Origin: Stenotrophomonas nitritireducens
GTDB lineage: Bacteria; Pseudomonadota; Gammaproteobacteria; Xanthomonadales; Xanthomonadaceae
Assembly: GCF_001700965.1 (NCBI RefSeq)
Contig: NZ_CP016756.1
Location: forward strand, 1,922,001 to 1,986,000
DNA: 64,000 bases
Direction: 5' to 3'
This document shows positions 1 to 11,343 of the stretch, piece after piece. The notes below the pieces were generated by a model. That model ran no database searches. It was given only the letters and a program-made list of their open reading frames with translations, and had not been told where the DNA came from. Made by a program: the position numbers and the translations under genes. How positions within the stretch are numbered: position 1 is the stretch's first letter; each line of letters begins with the position of its first letter.

Positions 1-2
1 CC

Positions 3-554
3 GCCTACGGCCAGTTGCATGCCGAGGGCTTCATTGAACGCCTCGTGGGCAGCGGCAGCTTCGTGTCCGAACACACGCAACGCCTGCCCGGACGTGGTAA
101 AGCACGGCACACCCCACCCTGCACTTCTCCGCCGCGCCTGAGCCAGCGCGGCAGCGTGCTCGTCCAGCGCGGCGGCGTGCGCGATTTCCTGGCGCCGCGC
201 GCATTCGCTCCCGGTGTGCCGGAGACGCGCAGCTTTCCCCTGCAGATCTGGAAACGGCTGGAACGCCAGGTCTTGAAGGAGTACGGCACCCGGGCACTGC
301 TGCACAGCCCTGCGCAGGGCATGGCGCCACTGCGACAAGCCATTGCTGACTATGTCAACCTGGAACGCGGCGCGCGTGCCACACCCGATCGCGTGCTGAT
401 ACTGACCAGCTCCCAGCAGGCACTGACGCTGTGCGCCACTCTGTTGCTAGATGCAGGAGAGCGGATTTTCATCGAGGACCCCGGCTACCACGGTGCACGC
501 AAAGCTTTCGAAGCAGCTGGGTTGCATTGCGTGCCTGTTCCGGTCGACGCGCAT
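3..554 (+). pseudogene. MocR-family regulator, 5' part (cut by transposon)
   Basis: The frame is open from the left window edge and encodes the end of a GntR-type winged helix (A-Y-G-Q-L-H-A-E-G, then GSGSFVS) followed by the first third of a class I aminotransferase-like domain (PLP-fold residues such as LTSSQQALTL and EDPGYHGARKAF). That order is the MocR architecture: DNA binding fused to a PLP-binding domain, typically regulating vitamin B6 or amine metabolism. After VPVDAH at 554 the frame runs into the transposon end and stops at 608. The continuation, starting G-L-Q-V-D-R, is found at 37739-38485, so one gene has been split. The 5' end lies outside the window. Confidence 0.85.
550..554. 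repeat. Target site duplication, left copy (CGCAT)
   Basis: CGCAT lies directly before the left terminal repeat and again directly after the right one at 37734-37738. Removing the element and one copy restores an uninterrupted MocR reading frame (V-D-A-H-G-L-Q-V-D). Five base pairs is the duplication length expected of Tn3-family transposition. Confidence 0.9.
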
Positions 555-608
555 GAGGTTCGGCAGGGAATCATTACGAACAAGGCCAGATTTGCGCTAA
601 GCCATTGA
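555..608 (+). repeat. Left terminal inverted repeat of Tn3-family element
   Basis: Begins GAGGTTCGGCAGGGAATC. Compared with the reverse complement of 37680-37733, 43 of 54 positions agree by eye; the first 37 positions carry five mismatches. Mismatches cluster at positions 38-42. The repeat itself supplies the stop codon that ends the split MocR frame. Confidence 0.88.
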
Positions 609-680
609 TATTACGCAGGCACGTAGGTGGAGACTTAGTCGTCGCTGCTAAAAGTTGACGCCGCGCCTCACAAGGTTCTA

Positions 681-704
681 GGTGGGTGCCTAGCGGCACC
701 CACC
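681..704. terminator. Strong hairpin downstream of the SulP gene
   Basis: GGTGGGTGCC and GGCACCCACC form a 10-bp stem with a 4-nt loop. It lies 10 bp past the stop codon of the minus-strand SulP gene. There is no clear T tract on either side, so terminator function is inferred only from position. Confidence 0.45.
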
Positions 705-714
705 TATTTGCCGG

Positions 715-2193
715 TCAATGGCCAGACGATAGCGTGGCGCCCGGCGTTCGATGCTTGCCTAAGCGATCGACCAGCGTCTCACTCGCGTCGTTGAGACCAT
801 AGACCTCGACAATCGCGCCATGCTCACGCAGCTTCATTACCACCCGGTCCAGAGCGTCCACGGCGGTCAGATCCCAGAAGTGCGCATCTTTCAGATCGAT
901 GATGACGTCCTTGGGAACATCTAGATAGTTGAAGCTGCTCACGAACTGGCCAGCGGAGGCGAAGAACACCTGTCCCTTGACCACATAGACGCTTGACTCT
1001 GCGTCTACCTGGGTCATCTCGATGGTGAGCATTTTGCCAACCTTCCGGGTGAAGAACACTGCTGACAGGACGACGCCTGTCAGGACGCCCTTGGCCAGGT
1101 CGTGTGTAGCCACGGTGACTATCACGGTGCCAATCATCACCACTGACGAGCTCTTCGGATGGATGGCCAACTCACGCAGCGAGCGCCAGCTAAAGGTGCC
1201 GATGCTGACCATGATCATCACCGCCACCAATGCTGCCATCGGAATCTGACTCACCAGGCCCGAGCCGTACACCACCAGCAAAAGCAGGACCACGCCGGCG
1301 ACCAGGCAGGAAAGCCGGCCCCGGCCACCCGATGTGATATTGATCACCGACTGGCCGATCATGGCGCAGCCAGCCATGCCTCCGAAGAACCCGGTGACGG
1401 TGTTGGCTAACCCTTGGCCTGCACATTCGCGATTCTTCTGGCTCGGCGTCTCGGTCATGTCTTCCACGATCTGCGCCGTCATCAGCGACTCCAGCAGGCC
1501 TACCACCGCCAACGTCGCCGACACCGGCAGCAGAATCTGCAGCGTTTCCCAGGTCAGCGGCACGTTGGGGATCAGAAATACCGGAAGGCTGTCCGGCAGT
1601 TCGCCCATGTCGCCGACGGTGCGCACCTCAAACCCGAAGTACATGGAGGCAGCTGTCAAGACGACGATGGCCACCAAGGGCGAAGGAATCGCCTTGGTCA
1701 GCAGCGGCAATAGATAGATGATTGCCAAACCCACAGCACAGATCGCGTAGACCGGCCAAGGCATTCCGATCAGCTCGGGTAGCTGTGCAAGGAAGATCAA
1801 GATAGCCAGTGCGTTGACAAAGCCGGTGACCACCGAGCGTGATACAAAGCGCATCAGCGAGCCCAGTCGCATAGCACCGGCAATCATTTGCAGCACGCCT
1901 GCCAAGATCGTCGCCGCGAACAAGTACTGGATGCCATGATCCTTGACCAGGGTGACCATCAACAAGGCCATGGCGCCGGTCGCGGCCGAGATCATGCCAG
2001 GGCGACCACCGGCGATGGCGGTGATGACTGCGATGCAGAACGAGGCATACAAGCCCACTTTGGGGTCGACGCCGGCGATGATGGAAAACGCGATGGCCTC
2101 GGGAATCAGGGCCAGTGCAACGACGATGCCGGACAGTAAGTCGCCACGGATATTGCCGAGCCATTGCTGGCGCAGGGGATAGATTGCAGACAT
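715..2193 (-). CDS. SulP-family anion permease with STAS domain
   Basis: A 492-residue inner membrane protein with many hydrophobic segments over residues 1-390 and a C-terminal STAS domain ([20 protein letters not shown]). SulP proteins move sulfate, bicarbonate or related anions; the substrate cannot be read here. The start at 2193 (M-S-A-I-Y-P-L-R) is preferred over an upstream in-frame ATG at 2280 because GGAG lies 10 nt before it and the SulP domain begins at once. It is the first gene inside the left transposon end and reads outward. Its position beside an ars operon suggests a cargo role in oxyanion handling, but this is only context. Confidence 0.85.
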   Translation of the reverse strand: MSAIYPLRQQWLGNIRGDLLSGIVVALALIPEAIAFSIIAGVDPKVGLYASFCIAVITAIAGGRPGMISAATGAMALLMVTLVKDHGIQYLFAATILAGVLQMIAGAMRLGSLMRFVSRSVVTGFVNALAILIFLAQLPELIGMPWPVYAICAVGLAIIYLLPLLTKAIPSPLVAIVVLTAASMYFGFEVRTVGDMGELPDSLPVFLIPNVPLTWETLQILLPVSATLAVVGLLESLMTAQIVEDMTETPSQKNRECAGQGLANTVTGFFGGMAGCAMIGQSVINITSGGRGRLSCLVAGVVLLLLVVYGSGLVSQIPMAALVAVMIMVSIGTFSWRSLRELAIHPKSSSVVMIGTVIVTVATHDLAKGVLTGVVLSAVFFTRKVGKMLTIEMTQVDAESSVYVVKGQVFFASAGQFVSSFNYLDVPKDVIIDLKDAHFWDLTAVDALDRVVMKLREHGAIVEVYGLNDASETLVDRLGKHRTPGATLSSGH

Positions 2194-2460
2194 AGAAAAT
2201 GATCTCCGCGCACGGCAGTGCGCGCCAAACGAAGGAAACAGGCACCCTTTCCAGACGTTACTGTCTGGATCGCTCTTCAATCAGGCGTCAGGGTGGAGTC
2301 ATCGCTGGTGGATCATCAGGTTAGAGAATCGATATTGTAAGTCTAGAGCGAAGTGTTGGCGAGCGGAGCAGAGCATAGGAAGGTGTGCGTCTCGCTCATA
2401 TTTGCTACCGCTAGCGCCAGGCACGGCATATGATCCCAAGGTGTTACGCCGAGTGAACTG

Positions 2461-2880
2461 TCAGACCACGCGCCTTCCCTCCTGATCGATCACCACCTCA
2501 CCATCTTCCTTGGTAAACGGCCTGTCCACCGCTGGAAGGATGTCGAGTACGACTTCTGATGGCCGGCAAAGACGGATACCCGCCTCCGTTTGCACGAATG
2601 GGCGATTGATCAGTATCGGGTGCGCTAGCATGGCATCGAGCAAGGCATCGTCGCTGAGTGCGGCATCGCCCAGCCCCAGCTCGTCATGCGGCGTGCCCTT
2701 CTGCCGGATCGCATCACGCACCTTCAAGCCAGCTCCGGAAATCAGCTCGATAAGACGCACTCGGCTAGGCGGGTTGGTCAGGTAATCAATCACCTCGGGC
2801 TCAATCCCGGCGTGTCGAATCAAGGCGAGAGTGTTCCGCGAGGTGCCGCACTTCGGATTGTGGTAAATGACAGCGTTCAT
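2461..2880 (-). CDS. arsC: Arsenate reductase, glutaredoxin-coupled type
   Basis: A 139-residue protein with the catalytic cysteine in [11 protein letters not shown] at residue 11 and a typical ArsC/Spx fold sequence ([10 protein letters not shown], downstream [11 protein letters not shown]). It reduces arsenate to arsenite with glutathione/glutaredoxin in the cytoplasm. It follows arsH with a 4-bp ATGA overlap, so the two are translationally coupled. A second, unrelated arsenate reductase lies at 3999-4490, giving the element both known bacterial reductase chemistries. Confidence 0.93.
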   Translation of the reverse strand: MNAVIYHNPKCGTSRNTLALIRHAGIEPEVIDYLTNPPSRVRLIELISGAGLKVRDAIRQKGTPHDELGLGDAALSDDALLDAMLAHPILINRPFVQTEAGIRLCRPSEVVLDILPAVDRPFTKEDGEVVIDQEGRRVV

Positions 2881-3617
2881 GCGCTTTCCTCTTGGTTCAA
2901 CGCGGCTTCCAGCACGCCTGCGGCGGCTGCCAGCGCCGCCGCTTCAACAGCGCCCTTGCGCTCGCTGTAGCGATCCACCAGGTAGTCGCTGCGCCCGCGC
3001 ACCAGCAGAGTGAACTTGACCAGTTCCTCCATCACGTCCACCACCCGATCGTAGTACGCCGATGGCTTCATACGCCCGTCGTCATCGAACTCCTGCCAGG
3101 CTTTGGCGACCGACGATTGGTTGGGGATCGTCACCATCCGCATCCAGCGGCCGAGCACGCGCAGCGTGTTGACCACGTTGAAGGACTGCGAGCCGCCGCA
3201 GACCTGCATCACTGCCAGCGTGCGGCCTTGGGTGGGTCGAACGCTGCCTTCTTCCAGCGGCAGCCAGTCGATCTGGTTCTTGAATACAGCGGTAAGGGTG
3301 CCGTGGCGTTCGGGGCTGACCCACACGTGGCCTTCGGACCACAGTGAGGCCTGGCGCAGCTCCTGAACCTTGGGGTGGGTAGCTGGCACCGAGTCCAGCA
3401 TCGGCAGCTCATGCGGGTCGAACAAGCGGGTTTCCGCTCCGAGCTGTTCCAGTAGCCGCTGCGCCTCCAGCGCCAGCTTGCGGCTGAACGACTGCGGGCG
3501 CAGCGACCCGTACAAGATCAGGATGCGCGGGCGATGCTGCTGCTCGCCCGGATCACTGAGCTTGGCGGCCGTAGGAATGTCCAAGGCGCCCGGAACCACG
3601 TTGGGAATCTGCTGCAT
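2877..3617 (-). CDS. arsH: ArsH NADPH-dependent FMN reductase / organoarsenical oxidase
   Basis: A 246-residue flavodoxin-fold protein with the FMN phosphate-binding loop [12 protein letters not shown] near residue 38 and the ArsH signature [20 protein letters not shown]. ArsH oxidises trivalent methylarsenicals and reduces FMN. The start at 3617 (M-Q-Q-I-P-N-V) has AGGA 8 nt upstream; longer in-frame starts would run through the divergent promoter and arsR, so they are rejected. Transcribed divergently from arsR with arsC behind it. Confidence 0.93.
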   Translation of the reverse strand: MQQIPNVVPGALDIPTAAKLSDPGEQQHRPRILILYGSLRPQSFSRKLALEAQRLLEQLGAETRLFDPHELPMLDSVPATHPKVQELRQASLWSEGHVWVSPERHGTLTAVFKNQIDWLPLEEGSVRPTQGRTLAVMQVCGGSQSFNVVNTLRVLGRWMRMVTIPNQSSVAKAWQEFDDDGRMKPSAYYDRVVDVMEELVKFTLLVRGRSDYLVDRYSERKGAVEAAALAAAAGVLEAALNQEESA

Positions 3618-3639
3618 GGGGGTTGTCCTGCCAATTCGA

Positions 3640-3655
3640 TTCGAATATTCTAGAA
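3640..3655. promoter_or_regulatory. Divergent arsH/arsR operator
   Basis: TTCGAATATTCTAGAA is a near-perfect dyad centred on AATATT, located in the 40-bp gap between the divergent arsH and arsR starts. It contains -10-like TAGAAT elements readable in both directions. Position and symmetry fit an ArsR operator that represses both arms until arsenite binds; binding is inferred. Confidence 0.6.
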
Positions 3656-3657
3656 TC

Positions 3658-3972
3658 ATGGAACATAAAAACGCAACCCACGCTCTTGCTGCCCTGGGCC
3701 ATGCCACCCGCCTGTCGATCTTCCGCCTGCTGGTGCAGGCCGGCAGCGGCGGCAAGCTGGCCGGCGACATCGCCCAAGCGCTCGCCTTGCCTGGCGCCAC
3801 ACTTTCCTTCCATCTGAAGGAACTGCTGGCTGCCGGCCTGATCAGCGCCGAGCAACGTGGCCGGACCATCTGCTACCGGGCCGAGTTTGTGGCGATGAAC
3901 GAGCTGCTGGCCTACCTCACCGAAAACTGCTGTGCCGACGAACAGTCCTGCGAACGCCCCGCTGGCTGCTGA
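3658..3972 (+). CDS. arsR: ArsR-family arsenite-responsive repressor
   Basis: A 104-residue winged-helix repressor ([12 protein letters not shown] near residue 14, recognition helix [11 protein letters not shown]). Cysteines at the C-terminal end (NCCADEQSC, then GC at the terminus) could form an As(III) site of the type found in ArsR variants with C-terminal cysteines. The ATG at 3658 starts the conserved M-E-H-K; upstream in-frame codons would overlap arsH and its operator. It heads the plus-strand arm arsR-arsC-acr3-trxB-arsO, all tightly spaced. Confidence 0.93.
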   Translation: MEHKNATHALAALGHATRLSIFRLLVQAGSGGKLAGDIAQALALPGATLSFHLKELLAAGLISAEQRGRTICYRAEFVAMNELLAYLTENCCADEQSCERPAGC

Positions 3973-3998
3973 CCAACCCTACCTTAGAGATCGCTCAA

Positions 3999-4490
3999 AT
4001 GACCCGTCGCGTCTTGTTCTTGTGTACCGGTAATTCCGCTCGGAGCGTGTTGGCCGAATCGACCCTGAAAAAATGGGGCGAAGGCCGCTACGAGTCCTTC
4101 AGCGCGGGCAGCCAACCAGCCGGTCGTGTCAACCCGTTCGCGATCGCCCAGCTGCAGCGCGAGGGCTTCCCGGTGGACGGCCTGCGCAGCAAGTCGTGGG
4201 ACGAGTTCGCCGAAGCTGATGCCGCCCCGATGGATCTGATCGTCACCGTCTGCGACAGCGCGGCGGCCGAGGCTTGCCCGGTGGTGTTTGGCGACTTTGT
4301 GCGGGTGCATTGGGGCCTGTTCGATCCGGCCGGTGTTGAAGGCTCGGACGAACAGAAGGCCGAAGCCTTCGATCGCGCGCATCAGATCATCAAGGCGCGC
4401 CTGAAGGCTTTCCTCGACATCCCCGACAACGCATGGGACGACCGCGACGCGCTCAAGGCCCAGCTCGAGCCGATCGCGCAGATCAACTGA
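3999..4490 (+). CDS. arsC: Arsenate reductase, low-molecular-weight phosphatase type
   Basis: A 163-residue protein with the P-loop LCTGNSARS (Cys9) typical of LMW-phosphatase-like arsenate reductases, plus later cysteines in [14 protein letters not shown]. This class is usually recycled by thioredoxin, and a thioredoxin reductase gene lies two genes downstream in the same operon, which fits. Separated from acr3 by 20 bp. Confidence 0.92.
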   Translation: MTRRVLFLCTGNSARSVLAESTLKKWGEGRYESFSAGSQPAGRVNPFAIAQLQREGFPVDGLRSKSWDEFAEADAAPMDLIVTVCDSAAAEACPVVFGDFVRVHWGLFDPAGVEGSDEQKAEAFDRAHQIIKARLKAFLDIPDNAWDDRDALKAQLEPIAQIN

Positions 4491-4510
4491 CCGTCTTTCC
4501 GGAAAATGCC

Positions 4511-5569
4511 ATGACCACTGATACCTCCCGCCTGTCCTTCCTGGACCGGTACCTCACGCTCTGGATCTTCGCCGCCATGGCGCTGGGCGTCGGCCTGGGG
4601 GCGTTGTTCGAGGGCGCGCCCAGCGCGTTGAACAGCCTCTCCATAGGGTCGACCAACATCCCGATCGCAATCGGCCTGATCCTGATGATGTATCCGCCGC
4701 TGGCCAAGGTGAAGTACGAAGAACTGCCGCGGGTTTTCGCTGACAAGCGCGTGTTGATGCTCTCGCTGCTGCAGAACTGGATCATCGGCCCGTTCCTGAT
4801 GTTCGGCCTGGCCGTGCTGTTCCTGCGCGACTACCCCGAATACATGACCGGCCTGATCCTGATCGGGCTGGCCCGCTGCATCGCGATGGTGCTGGTGTGG
4901 AACCAACTCGCCCGTGGCGACGCCCAGTATGTTGCTGGACTGGTGGCATTCAACTCGATCTTCCAGATCGCGCTGTTCAGCCTCTACGCGTGGTTCTTCC
5001 TGTCTTGGTTGCCGCCGGTGTTCGGTCTGCAGGGCAGCGTCATCGATGTTAGTTTCTGGACCATCGCCGAGGCTGTTCTGATCTACCTTGGCATCCCGTT
5101 CCTGGCCGGTTTCCTCACCAGTCGATGGCTGAAGGCGCGTAAGGGTGTGCGCTGGTATGAAGAGAAATTCCTGCCTGCAATCAGTCCGATAACCCTTGCC
5201 GCATTGCTGTTTACTATCGTGGCGATGTTCAGTCTGAAGGGCGGCGACGTGCTGCGAATTCCGATGGACGCAGTACGCATCGCGATTCCGCTGACGCTGT
5301 ACTTCATCATCCAGTTCGTCATCAGCTTCTTCATGGGCAAGCTGATCGCCAAAGACTACCCCCGCACCACCGCGATCGCGTTCACTGCAGCAGGCAACAA
5401 CTTCGAACTGGCGATCGCCGTGGCCATCGCGGCTTTCGGCCTGGCCTCGCCGGTCGCATTCGCCGCTGTCATCGGCCCACTCGTGGAAGTGCCGGTGCTG
5501 ATCCTGCTGGTCCACGTCGCCTTGCGGCTGGGCAAACGCTACTTTCCTGCCGATGCACGGAGCCGCTGA
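4511..5569 (+). CDS. acr3: Acr3 arsenite efflux permease
   Basis: A 352-residue inner membrane protein with about ten hydrophobic segments, including the segment carrying the essential cysteine ([13 protein letters not shown]) and a late helix pair around [16 protein letters not shown]. These are hallmarks of Acr3 (BASS superfamily) rather than ArsB. It exports arsenite using the proton motive force. The ATG at 4511 gives the family-typical N-terminus; a frame extension upstream overlaps arsC and is rejected. trxB follows after 3 bp. Confidence 0.95.
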   Translation: MTTDTSRLSFLDRYLTLWIFAAMALGVGLGALFEGAPSALNSLSIGSTNIPIAIGLILMMYPPLAKVKYEELPRVFADKRVLMLSLLQNWIIGPFLMFGLAVLFLRDYPEYMTGLILIGLARCIAMVLVWNQLARGDAQYVAGLVAFNSIFQIALFSLYAWFFLSWLPPVFGLQGSVIDVSFWTIAEAVLIYLGIPFLAGFLTSRWLKARKGVRWYEEKFLPAISPITLAALLFTIVAMFSLKGGDVLRIPMDAVRIAIPLTLYFIIQFVISFFMGKLIAKDYPRTTAIAFTAAGNNFELAIAVAIAAFGLASPVAFAAVIGPLVEVPVLILLVHVALRLGKRYFPADARSR

Positions 5570-6556
<987 letters not shown>

Positions 6557-6580
6557 GTGCTGCAGCGCGAGGAAGTCCAG

Positions 6581-7651
6581 ATGGACAGCATCGATGTGGT
6601 GGTAATTGGAGGCGGTCAGGCCGGGCTGGCGGCCGGTTACTTCCTGCGTCGCAGCGGGCTGTCCTATGTGATTCTTGATGCCGAAACGTCTCCTGGCGGG
6701 GCGTGGCAGCATGCGTGGGAATCCTTGCATCTGTTCTCGCCGGCGGGCTGGAGCTCGATTCCCGGTTGGCCGATGCCTGCCACTCGGGAACCGTACCCGT
6801 CGCAGGCGGAAGTACTGGACTACCTCGCGTGCTACGAGCACAAATATGCGCTGCCGGTCATCCGTCCCGTGCAGGTGGAACGCATCAGCCGTTCGGGGAA
6901 ACGGCTGCTGGTGGAAGCAGATGACGGCCGACAGTGGCACACACGCGCAGTGATTAGCGCCACAGGTACCTGGCGGCGTCCCTACACGCCCGGCTATGAA
7001 GGTTTGGACGCATTCGGCGGTGTGCAGCTGCACTCGGCCCACTACAGCCATCCCGAACCCTTCGCCGGAACGCGCGTGGCCATCATCGGTGGCGGCAACT
7101 CAGGCGCACAGATTCTGGCCGAGGTATCCAAGGTGGCCGAGACCACCTGGATCACCCAGCGGGAGCCAGCCTTTCTCGCCGACGATGTGGACGGGCGCGT
7201 TCTATTCGCACGCGCAACCGAGAAGTGGAGGGCTCAGCAGGAAGGACGCGAGCCGGATGTTCCAGAGGGTGGTTTTGGCGACATCGTCATGGTGCCGCCG
7301 GTGGTGGACGCACGGCGCCGCGGTGTACTGGTTTCCATGACGCCACCCGTCCGTTTCACCGCCACCGGCATGCAGTGGGCAGATGGCAGCGAACGCAACT
7401 TCGACGCGGTGATCTGGTGCACCGGCTTCCGGCCGGCCTTGTCGCACCTGGAAGGACTGGGTCTGGTCAACGCCCAAGGTCGGATCGACGTGGATGACAC
7501 CAAGGTTCGTTCGATCGCAGAGCCATCGGTCTGGCTGCTGGGCTATGGCGACTGGAATGGTGCCGCGTCAGCCACGCTGATCGGCGTGACCCGTTATGCG
7601 CGGGAGGTAGTGAGACAAGTTACAGCCTGTTGCGCAGCTGCGTGTGGCTAG
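6581..7651 (+). CDS. arsO: ArsO-like flavin-dependent monooxygenase
   Basis: A 356-residue flavoprotein with two dinucleotide-binding loops ([18 protein letters not shown] near the N-terminus and [15 protein letters not shown] near residue 170) and the ATG-like motif [11 protein letters not shown]. ArsO proteins are putative monooxygenases found at the end of ars operons; their exact arsenic chemistry is unsettled. The ATG at 6581 is chosen because GAGGAAG lies 6 nt upstream; a GTG at 6557 has no ribosome site. Last gene before an intrinsic terminator. Confidence 0.8.
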   Translation: MDSIDVVVIGGGQAGLAAGYFLRRSGLSYVILDAETSPGGAWQHAWESLHLFSPAGWSSIPGWPMPATREPYPSQAEVLDYLACYEHKYALPVIRPVQVERISRSGKRLLVEADDGRQWHTRAVISATGTWRRPYTPGYEGLDAFGGVQLHSAHYSHPEPFAGTRVAIIGGGNSGAQILAEVSKVAETTWITQREPAFLADDVDGRVLFARATEKWRAQQEGREPDVPEGGFGDIVMVPPVVDARRRGVLVSMTPPVRFTATGMQWADGSERNFDAVIWCTGFRPALSHLEGLGLVNAQGRIDVDDTKVRSIAEPSVWLLGYGDWNGAASATLIGVTRYAREVVRQVTACCAAACG

Positions 7652-7689
7652 TCGGCAAAGAACATCCGCTGGGGTGCCAGTATCCCAAC

Positions 7690-7720
7690 AAAGTCCCGCT
7701 CTGGCGGGACTTTTGCTTTG
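7690..7720 (+). terminator. Intrinsic terminator of the ars operon
   Basis: AAAGTCCCGC and GCGGGACTTT form a 10-bp stem around the loop TCTG, followed by a T-rich tail. It lies 38 bp beyond the arsO stop and isolates the ars arm from the phosphate operon. Confidence 0.85.
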
Positions 7721-7795
7721 GAGGCCTCTTGAATCGTCATCTGAATAGCCACCTGTCATCAGGTTGTCATACAGAAGGGGGAGCATCTCAATCTG

Positions 7796-7822
7796 TCGAC
7801 ATATCTCGACATATCGACATAT
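7796..7822. promoter_or_regulatory. Triple TCGACATAT repeat, candidate operator of the second ArsR-type regulator
   Basis: TCGACATAT occurs three times (7796-7804, 7806-7814, 7814-7822) ending 17 bp before the start codon of the regulator gene. Closely spaced repeats at this site suggest an autoregulatory operator. The spacing is uneven (10 then 8 bp), so more than one dimer register is possible. Binding is inferred. Confidence 0.55.
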
Positions 7823-7839
7823 GCAACGGGAGAATCTCC

Positions 7840-8274
7840 ATGGCCCAACCCCAACGTGTTCTGGACTTCGATTACTTCGAGCGACGCTCCTTGAGCGCGT
7901 CGATGTCCATCGACCACGCATTGGATGCCCTTTCGGCACTCAGCAATGGGGCGCGCCTGGTGATTTTCCGCACGCTGGTGAACCACGAGCCGGAAGGCCT
8001 CACGGCCGGAGTCCTGACCGACATGATGGGGATGCGCCACAACACGCTTTCCAACCACTTAGCAGTGCTTAGTCGCGGCGGGTTGATCTGCGGAACCCGC
8101 GAAGGGCGGTTCGTGCGCTACCGCGCCTGCCTGGACGGAATGCATGGGCTGTTGGGATTCCTGCTCGACGACTGCTGCGGCGGACGGTCTGAGCTGTGCC
8201 TTCAGCCGCACCCGACCGATCCTGCCTGCGACTGTGTGGCGGAGGTGCCGGCTCCGCCCAGACTTTTCAAATAG
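7840..8274 (+). CDS. ArsR/SmtB-family regulator heading the phosphate operon
   Basis: A 144-residue winged-helix protein (ALSALSNGARLVIFRTLV, recognition helix M-R-H-N-T-L-S-N-H-L-A-V-L) whose C-terminal tail has several cysteines (DDCCGG, ELC, C-D-C) that could bind As(III) or another thiophilic metal. The ATG at 7840 has GGGAG upstream and follows the triple repeat; frame extension upstream runs into the ars terminator. It sits 78 bp before pstS on the same strand, so the whole pst operon may be under metalloid rather than PhoB control, which is an inference from position. Confidence 0.8.
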   Translation: MAQPQRVLDFDYFERRSLSASMSIDHALDALSALSNGARLVIFRTLVNHEPEGLTAGVLTDMMGMRHNTLSNHLAVLSRGGLICGTREGRFVRYRACLDGMHGLLGFLLDDCCGGRSELCLQPHPTDPACDCVAEVPAPPRLFK

Positions 8275-8352
8275 TCCTGCCCCATCCAGCTGGGGAGCTC
8301 GGTGGGCAAATACCAATAGCACCCAAGAACATCCGAACATAGGAGATTCTCA

Positions 8353-9405
8353 ATGTATCTGCGTCTCACCCTTCTTGCGGCAGCCACGCTCTCCATCGTC
8401 GCGTGCTCGCCCTCCAATACGCCGGCCGCTTCGGAGCAGAACGGCAATTCCGCGGCGGGCAAAACAGCCGAGATCAGCGGCATGGTGAGCACGGACGGTT
8501 CGTCGACCGTGTTTCCCGTCACCGAAGCGATGGCCGAAGAGTTCCAGAAAGAAAATGCCGGCATCAACGTAACGGTCGGCATGTCAGGAACCGGTGGCGG
8601 CTTCAAGAAGTTCTGTCGCGGTGAAACCGACATCTCCAATGCGTCGCGCCCGATCAAGGGTGAGGAGAAGGAAGCCTGCAAGGCCGCTGGCGTGGAGTAC
8701 ATCGAGCTTCCAGTCGCGATAGACGCTTTGACAGTCGTGGTCAACCCACAGAACACCTGGGCCAATGACCTCACCGTCGACGAACTGAAGGCCATGTGGG
8801 TGCCTGAAGCACAGGGCAAGATCACCAACTGGAACCAGATTCGTCCGAGCTTCCCGGACAAGCCGCTGGTCCTCTACGGTGCAGGTACCGATTCGGGAAC
8901 CTACGACTATTTCACCGCCGCCATCGTTGGCAAGGAGCACTCCAGTCGCGGCGATTACACGGCCTCCGAGGACGACAACGTGCTGGTGCAGGGAGTCTCG
9001 GGTGATGCCAATGCACTGGGGTTCTTCGGTTTGGCCTATTACGAAGAAAACGCCGACAAGCTCAAGGCAGTAGGCATCAAGACCAACGCCGCCGCCCAGG
9101 CGGTCGCGCCCAGCGTCGAAACCGCGCGCTCCGGCCAGTATCAGCCTCTGTCGCGCCCGATCTTCATCTACGTAAGCAAGAAGGCCGCCGAAACCAAGCC
9201 CGAAGTCGCGCGCTTTGTCGAGTTCTATCTGGACTCCAAGCACTCCGAAGGATTGGTGCAGGAGGTGGGCTATGTACCGCTGCCGGAGAACGCATTGGCC
9301 GCAATGCGCGAGCGCTTTGCAAAGCGGGAGATTGGCACCGGCTTCACTGGCTCGAAGATTGGCGTTTCCATCGACGAGCTGCTGAAAGAGAAGCTGGTTT
9401 ACTGA
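8353..9405 (+). CDS. pstS: Phosphate-binding lipoprotein PstS
   Basis: A 350-residue periplasmic binding protein with a lipobox ending V-A-C at Cys18 and the PstS phosphate-site signatures [17 protein letters not shown] and [14 protein letters not shown]. It delivers phosphate to PstCA. AGGAG lies 7 nt before the ATG. In ars islands such binding proteins are thought to favour phosphate over arsenate; selectivity cannot be judged from the residues visible here. Confidence 0.95.
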   Translation: MYLRLTLLAAATLSIVACSPSNTPAASEQNGNSAAGKTAEISGMVSTDGSSTVFPVTEAMAEEFQKENAGINVTVGMSGTGGGFKKFCRGETDISNASRPIKGEEKEACKAAGVEYIELPVAIDALTVVVNPQNTWANDLTVDELKAMWVPEAQGKITNWNQIRPSFPDKPLVLYGAGTDSGTYDYFTAAIVGKEHSSRGDYTASEDDNVLVQGVSGDANALGFFGLAYYEENADKLKAVGIKTNAAAQAVAPSVETARSGQYQPLSRPIFIYVSKKAAETKPEVARFVEFYLDSKHSEGLVQEVGYVPLPENALAAMRERFAKREIGTGFTGSKIGVSIDELLKEKLVY

Positions 9406-9455
9406 CAATCATGGTCGGCGCGCACAGCGATGTGCGCGCTGGCTGAGGCCGTCTG

Positions 9456-10400
9456 ATGAAAAGTAGTGGTTCCTTCCTCGATGTGGGTCCTGTCCCGCTT
9501 CAGCCAAGCGACGCATTTCTGCGCCGCCGCCATGCCATCGACACAGGCATTCGCCTGGTACTGTTCGTCGCAGCGGCGCTATCAGTTCTGGTCACCTTCG
9601 GCATCCTCTACGTCCTACTCAGTGAGAGCTTGAAGTTCTTCACTCAGGTGTCCATCGTGGACTTCCTGACCGATACGCAGTGGACGCCCGTCTTCGAAGA
9701 GAAGCACTTCGGGATCATGACACTACTGTCGGGTACGCTGATGACCACGGCCATTGCCTTGGTTGTTGCCGTGCCTGCCGGCACGATTCTCGCGTTGTAT
9801 CTCAGCGAGTTCGCCAAGCCCAGACTCCGCGAAGTGGTAAAGCCGTTCCTCGAGCTCATTGCAGGCGTACCAACGGTCGCTTTTGGGTACTTCGCTCTGC
9901 TGTTCTTGACGCCCATCTTTCAATCCTTCATCCCGGGTCTGGCACGCTTCAACCTGCTCGTGTCTGGGGTGGTCATCGGCATCATGATCTTGCCCTACAT
10001 CGTATCCATGAGCGAAGACGCTATGCGCGCCGTGCCTGATTCGCTGCGTGAGGGGGCATACGCACTCGGATTCACCCGCCTTCAGACCGGATTGAAGGTG
10101 GTGACGCCAGCTGCGCTCTCGGGCGTCACCGCCGCTTACCTGCTCGGAATGTCGCGCGCGGTCGGCGAGACTATGGTAGTGGCTATCGCTGCCGGCCAGC
10201 AGGCCAGGATAGCGACCAATCCGCTCGAGGGTGCAGCAACTATCACCTCATACATCGTGCAGTTGAGCATGGGCGATCTTCCACATGAGTCGATTGCCTA
10301 TCAGACCATCTTCGCCGCCGGACTGACGCTTTTCGCACTTACGTTCAGTTTCAACCTCTTCGCCTTCTGGCTCCGCAAGCGCTACCGGGAGGCCTACTGA
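9456..10400 (+). CDS. pstC: Phosphate ABC transporter permease PstC
   Basis: A 314-residue membrane protein with about six hydrophobic segments and the binding-protein-dependent transport loop (E-G-A-Y-A-L-G-F-T-R-L-Q-T, then LGMSRAVGETMVVAIAAG). It forms the inner membrane channel with PstA. Its stop codon overlaps the pstA start by one base, showing coupling. Confidence 0.95.
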   Translation: MKSSGSFLDVGPVPLQPSDAFLRRRHAIDTGIRLVLFVAAALSVLVTFGILYVLLSESLKFFTQVSIVDFLTDTQWTPVFEEKHFGIMTLLSGTLMTTAIALVVAVPAGTILALYLSEFAKPRLREVVKPFLELIAGVPTVAFGYFALLFLTPIFQSFIPGLARFNLLVSGVVIGIMILPYIVSMSEDAMRAVPDSLREGAYALGFTRLQTGLKVVTPAALSGVTAAYLLGMSRAVGETMVVAIAAGQQARIATNPLEGAATITSYIVQLSMGDLPHESIAYQTIFAAGLTLFALTFSFNLFAFWLRKRYREAY

Positions 10401-11329
10401 TGCGCGACCACATCGAGCCCATGGGCCTTGACGATGCTGCAATTACACGGCGCGCACGAGTTTCAGACTTGTGCTTCACCGTGCTCGGGCTGCTGGTACT
10501 GTTCCTGACCCTGACCATTCTGATGGCGCTTGTAGCCGACTTCGTAGTCGACGGCGCGGCCAGACTCACTCCAGACTTTTTCACCAACTTCCCCTCTCGC
10601 CGACCTGAGTCGGCCGGTATTCTCTCGGCTTGGATCGGTACTTGCCTTGTCATGCTGGTGACCGGGGTCCTTGCCGTGCCGGTGGGGGTCGCCGCAGGCG
10701 TCTATCTTGAGGAATACGCCCCGAAGCACTGGGTCACCGACTTTATTGAGGTCAATGTCACCAACCTTGCTGGCGTTCCTTCGATCATTTTCGGACTGCT
10801 GGCACTGGGCCTCTTCGTCCAAATGTTCGGGCTCGGCCAAACGATCCTGGTCGCGGGCATGACGCTTGCTCTGCTGATCCTGCCCATCATCATTGTCGCG
10901 ACCCGCGAGTCACTGCGCGCCATTCCTCAAGACATCCGCGAGGCTGCTTTCGGGCTGGGGGCAGATCAGTGGCAGACCGTCAGCATCTTTCTACTTCCCG
11001 CCGCGCGTCCGGGAATCCTGACTGGCGCCATCGTGGGCATGTCGCGGGCCATTGGCGAAACCGCGCCGATCATCACCATCGGCGCACTGACCTTCATTGC
11101 CTTCCTGCCGCCATCACCAATCCAGGCATCTGCTCCCTTCATCAGTTTTGAATGGCTCAGCTCCCCCTTCACCGTGATGCCCATCCAGATGTTCAACTGG
11201 GTGTCGCGACCGCAGGCTGGCTTTCACGTGAATGCAGCTGCCGCCGGGCTGGTGCTGCTGGGTATGACCCTGCTGATGAACGGCTTTGCAATCTGGCTGC
11301 GTTACCGCCTTCGCCGCCGCCTGCGGTGA
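10400..11329 (+). CDS. pstA: Phosphate ABC transporter permease PstA
   Basis: A 309-residue membrane protein with the EAA-type loop [13 protein letters not shown] and the PstA motif [17 protein letters not shown]. The start overlaps the pstC stop (TGATG). Partner of PstC. Confidence 0.95.
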   Translation: MRDHIEPMGLDDAAITRRARVSDLCFTVLGLLVLFLTLTILMALVADFVVDGAARLTPDFFTNFPSRRPESAGILSAWIGTCLVMLVTGVLAVPVGVAAGVYLEEYAPKHWVTDFIEVNVTNLAGVPSIIFGLLALGLFVQMFGLGQTILVAGMTLALLILPIIIVATRESLRAIPQDIREAAFGLGADQWQTVSIFLLPAARPGILTGAIVGMSRAIGETAPIITIGALTFIAFLPPSPIQASAPFISFEWLSSPFTVMPIQMFNWVSRPQAGFHVNAAAAGLVLLGMTLLMNGFAIWLRYRLRRRLR

Positions 11330-11343
11330 TCCACGGAGACAAC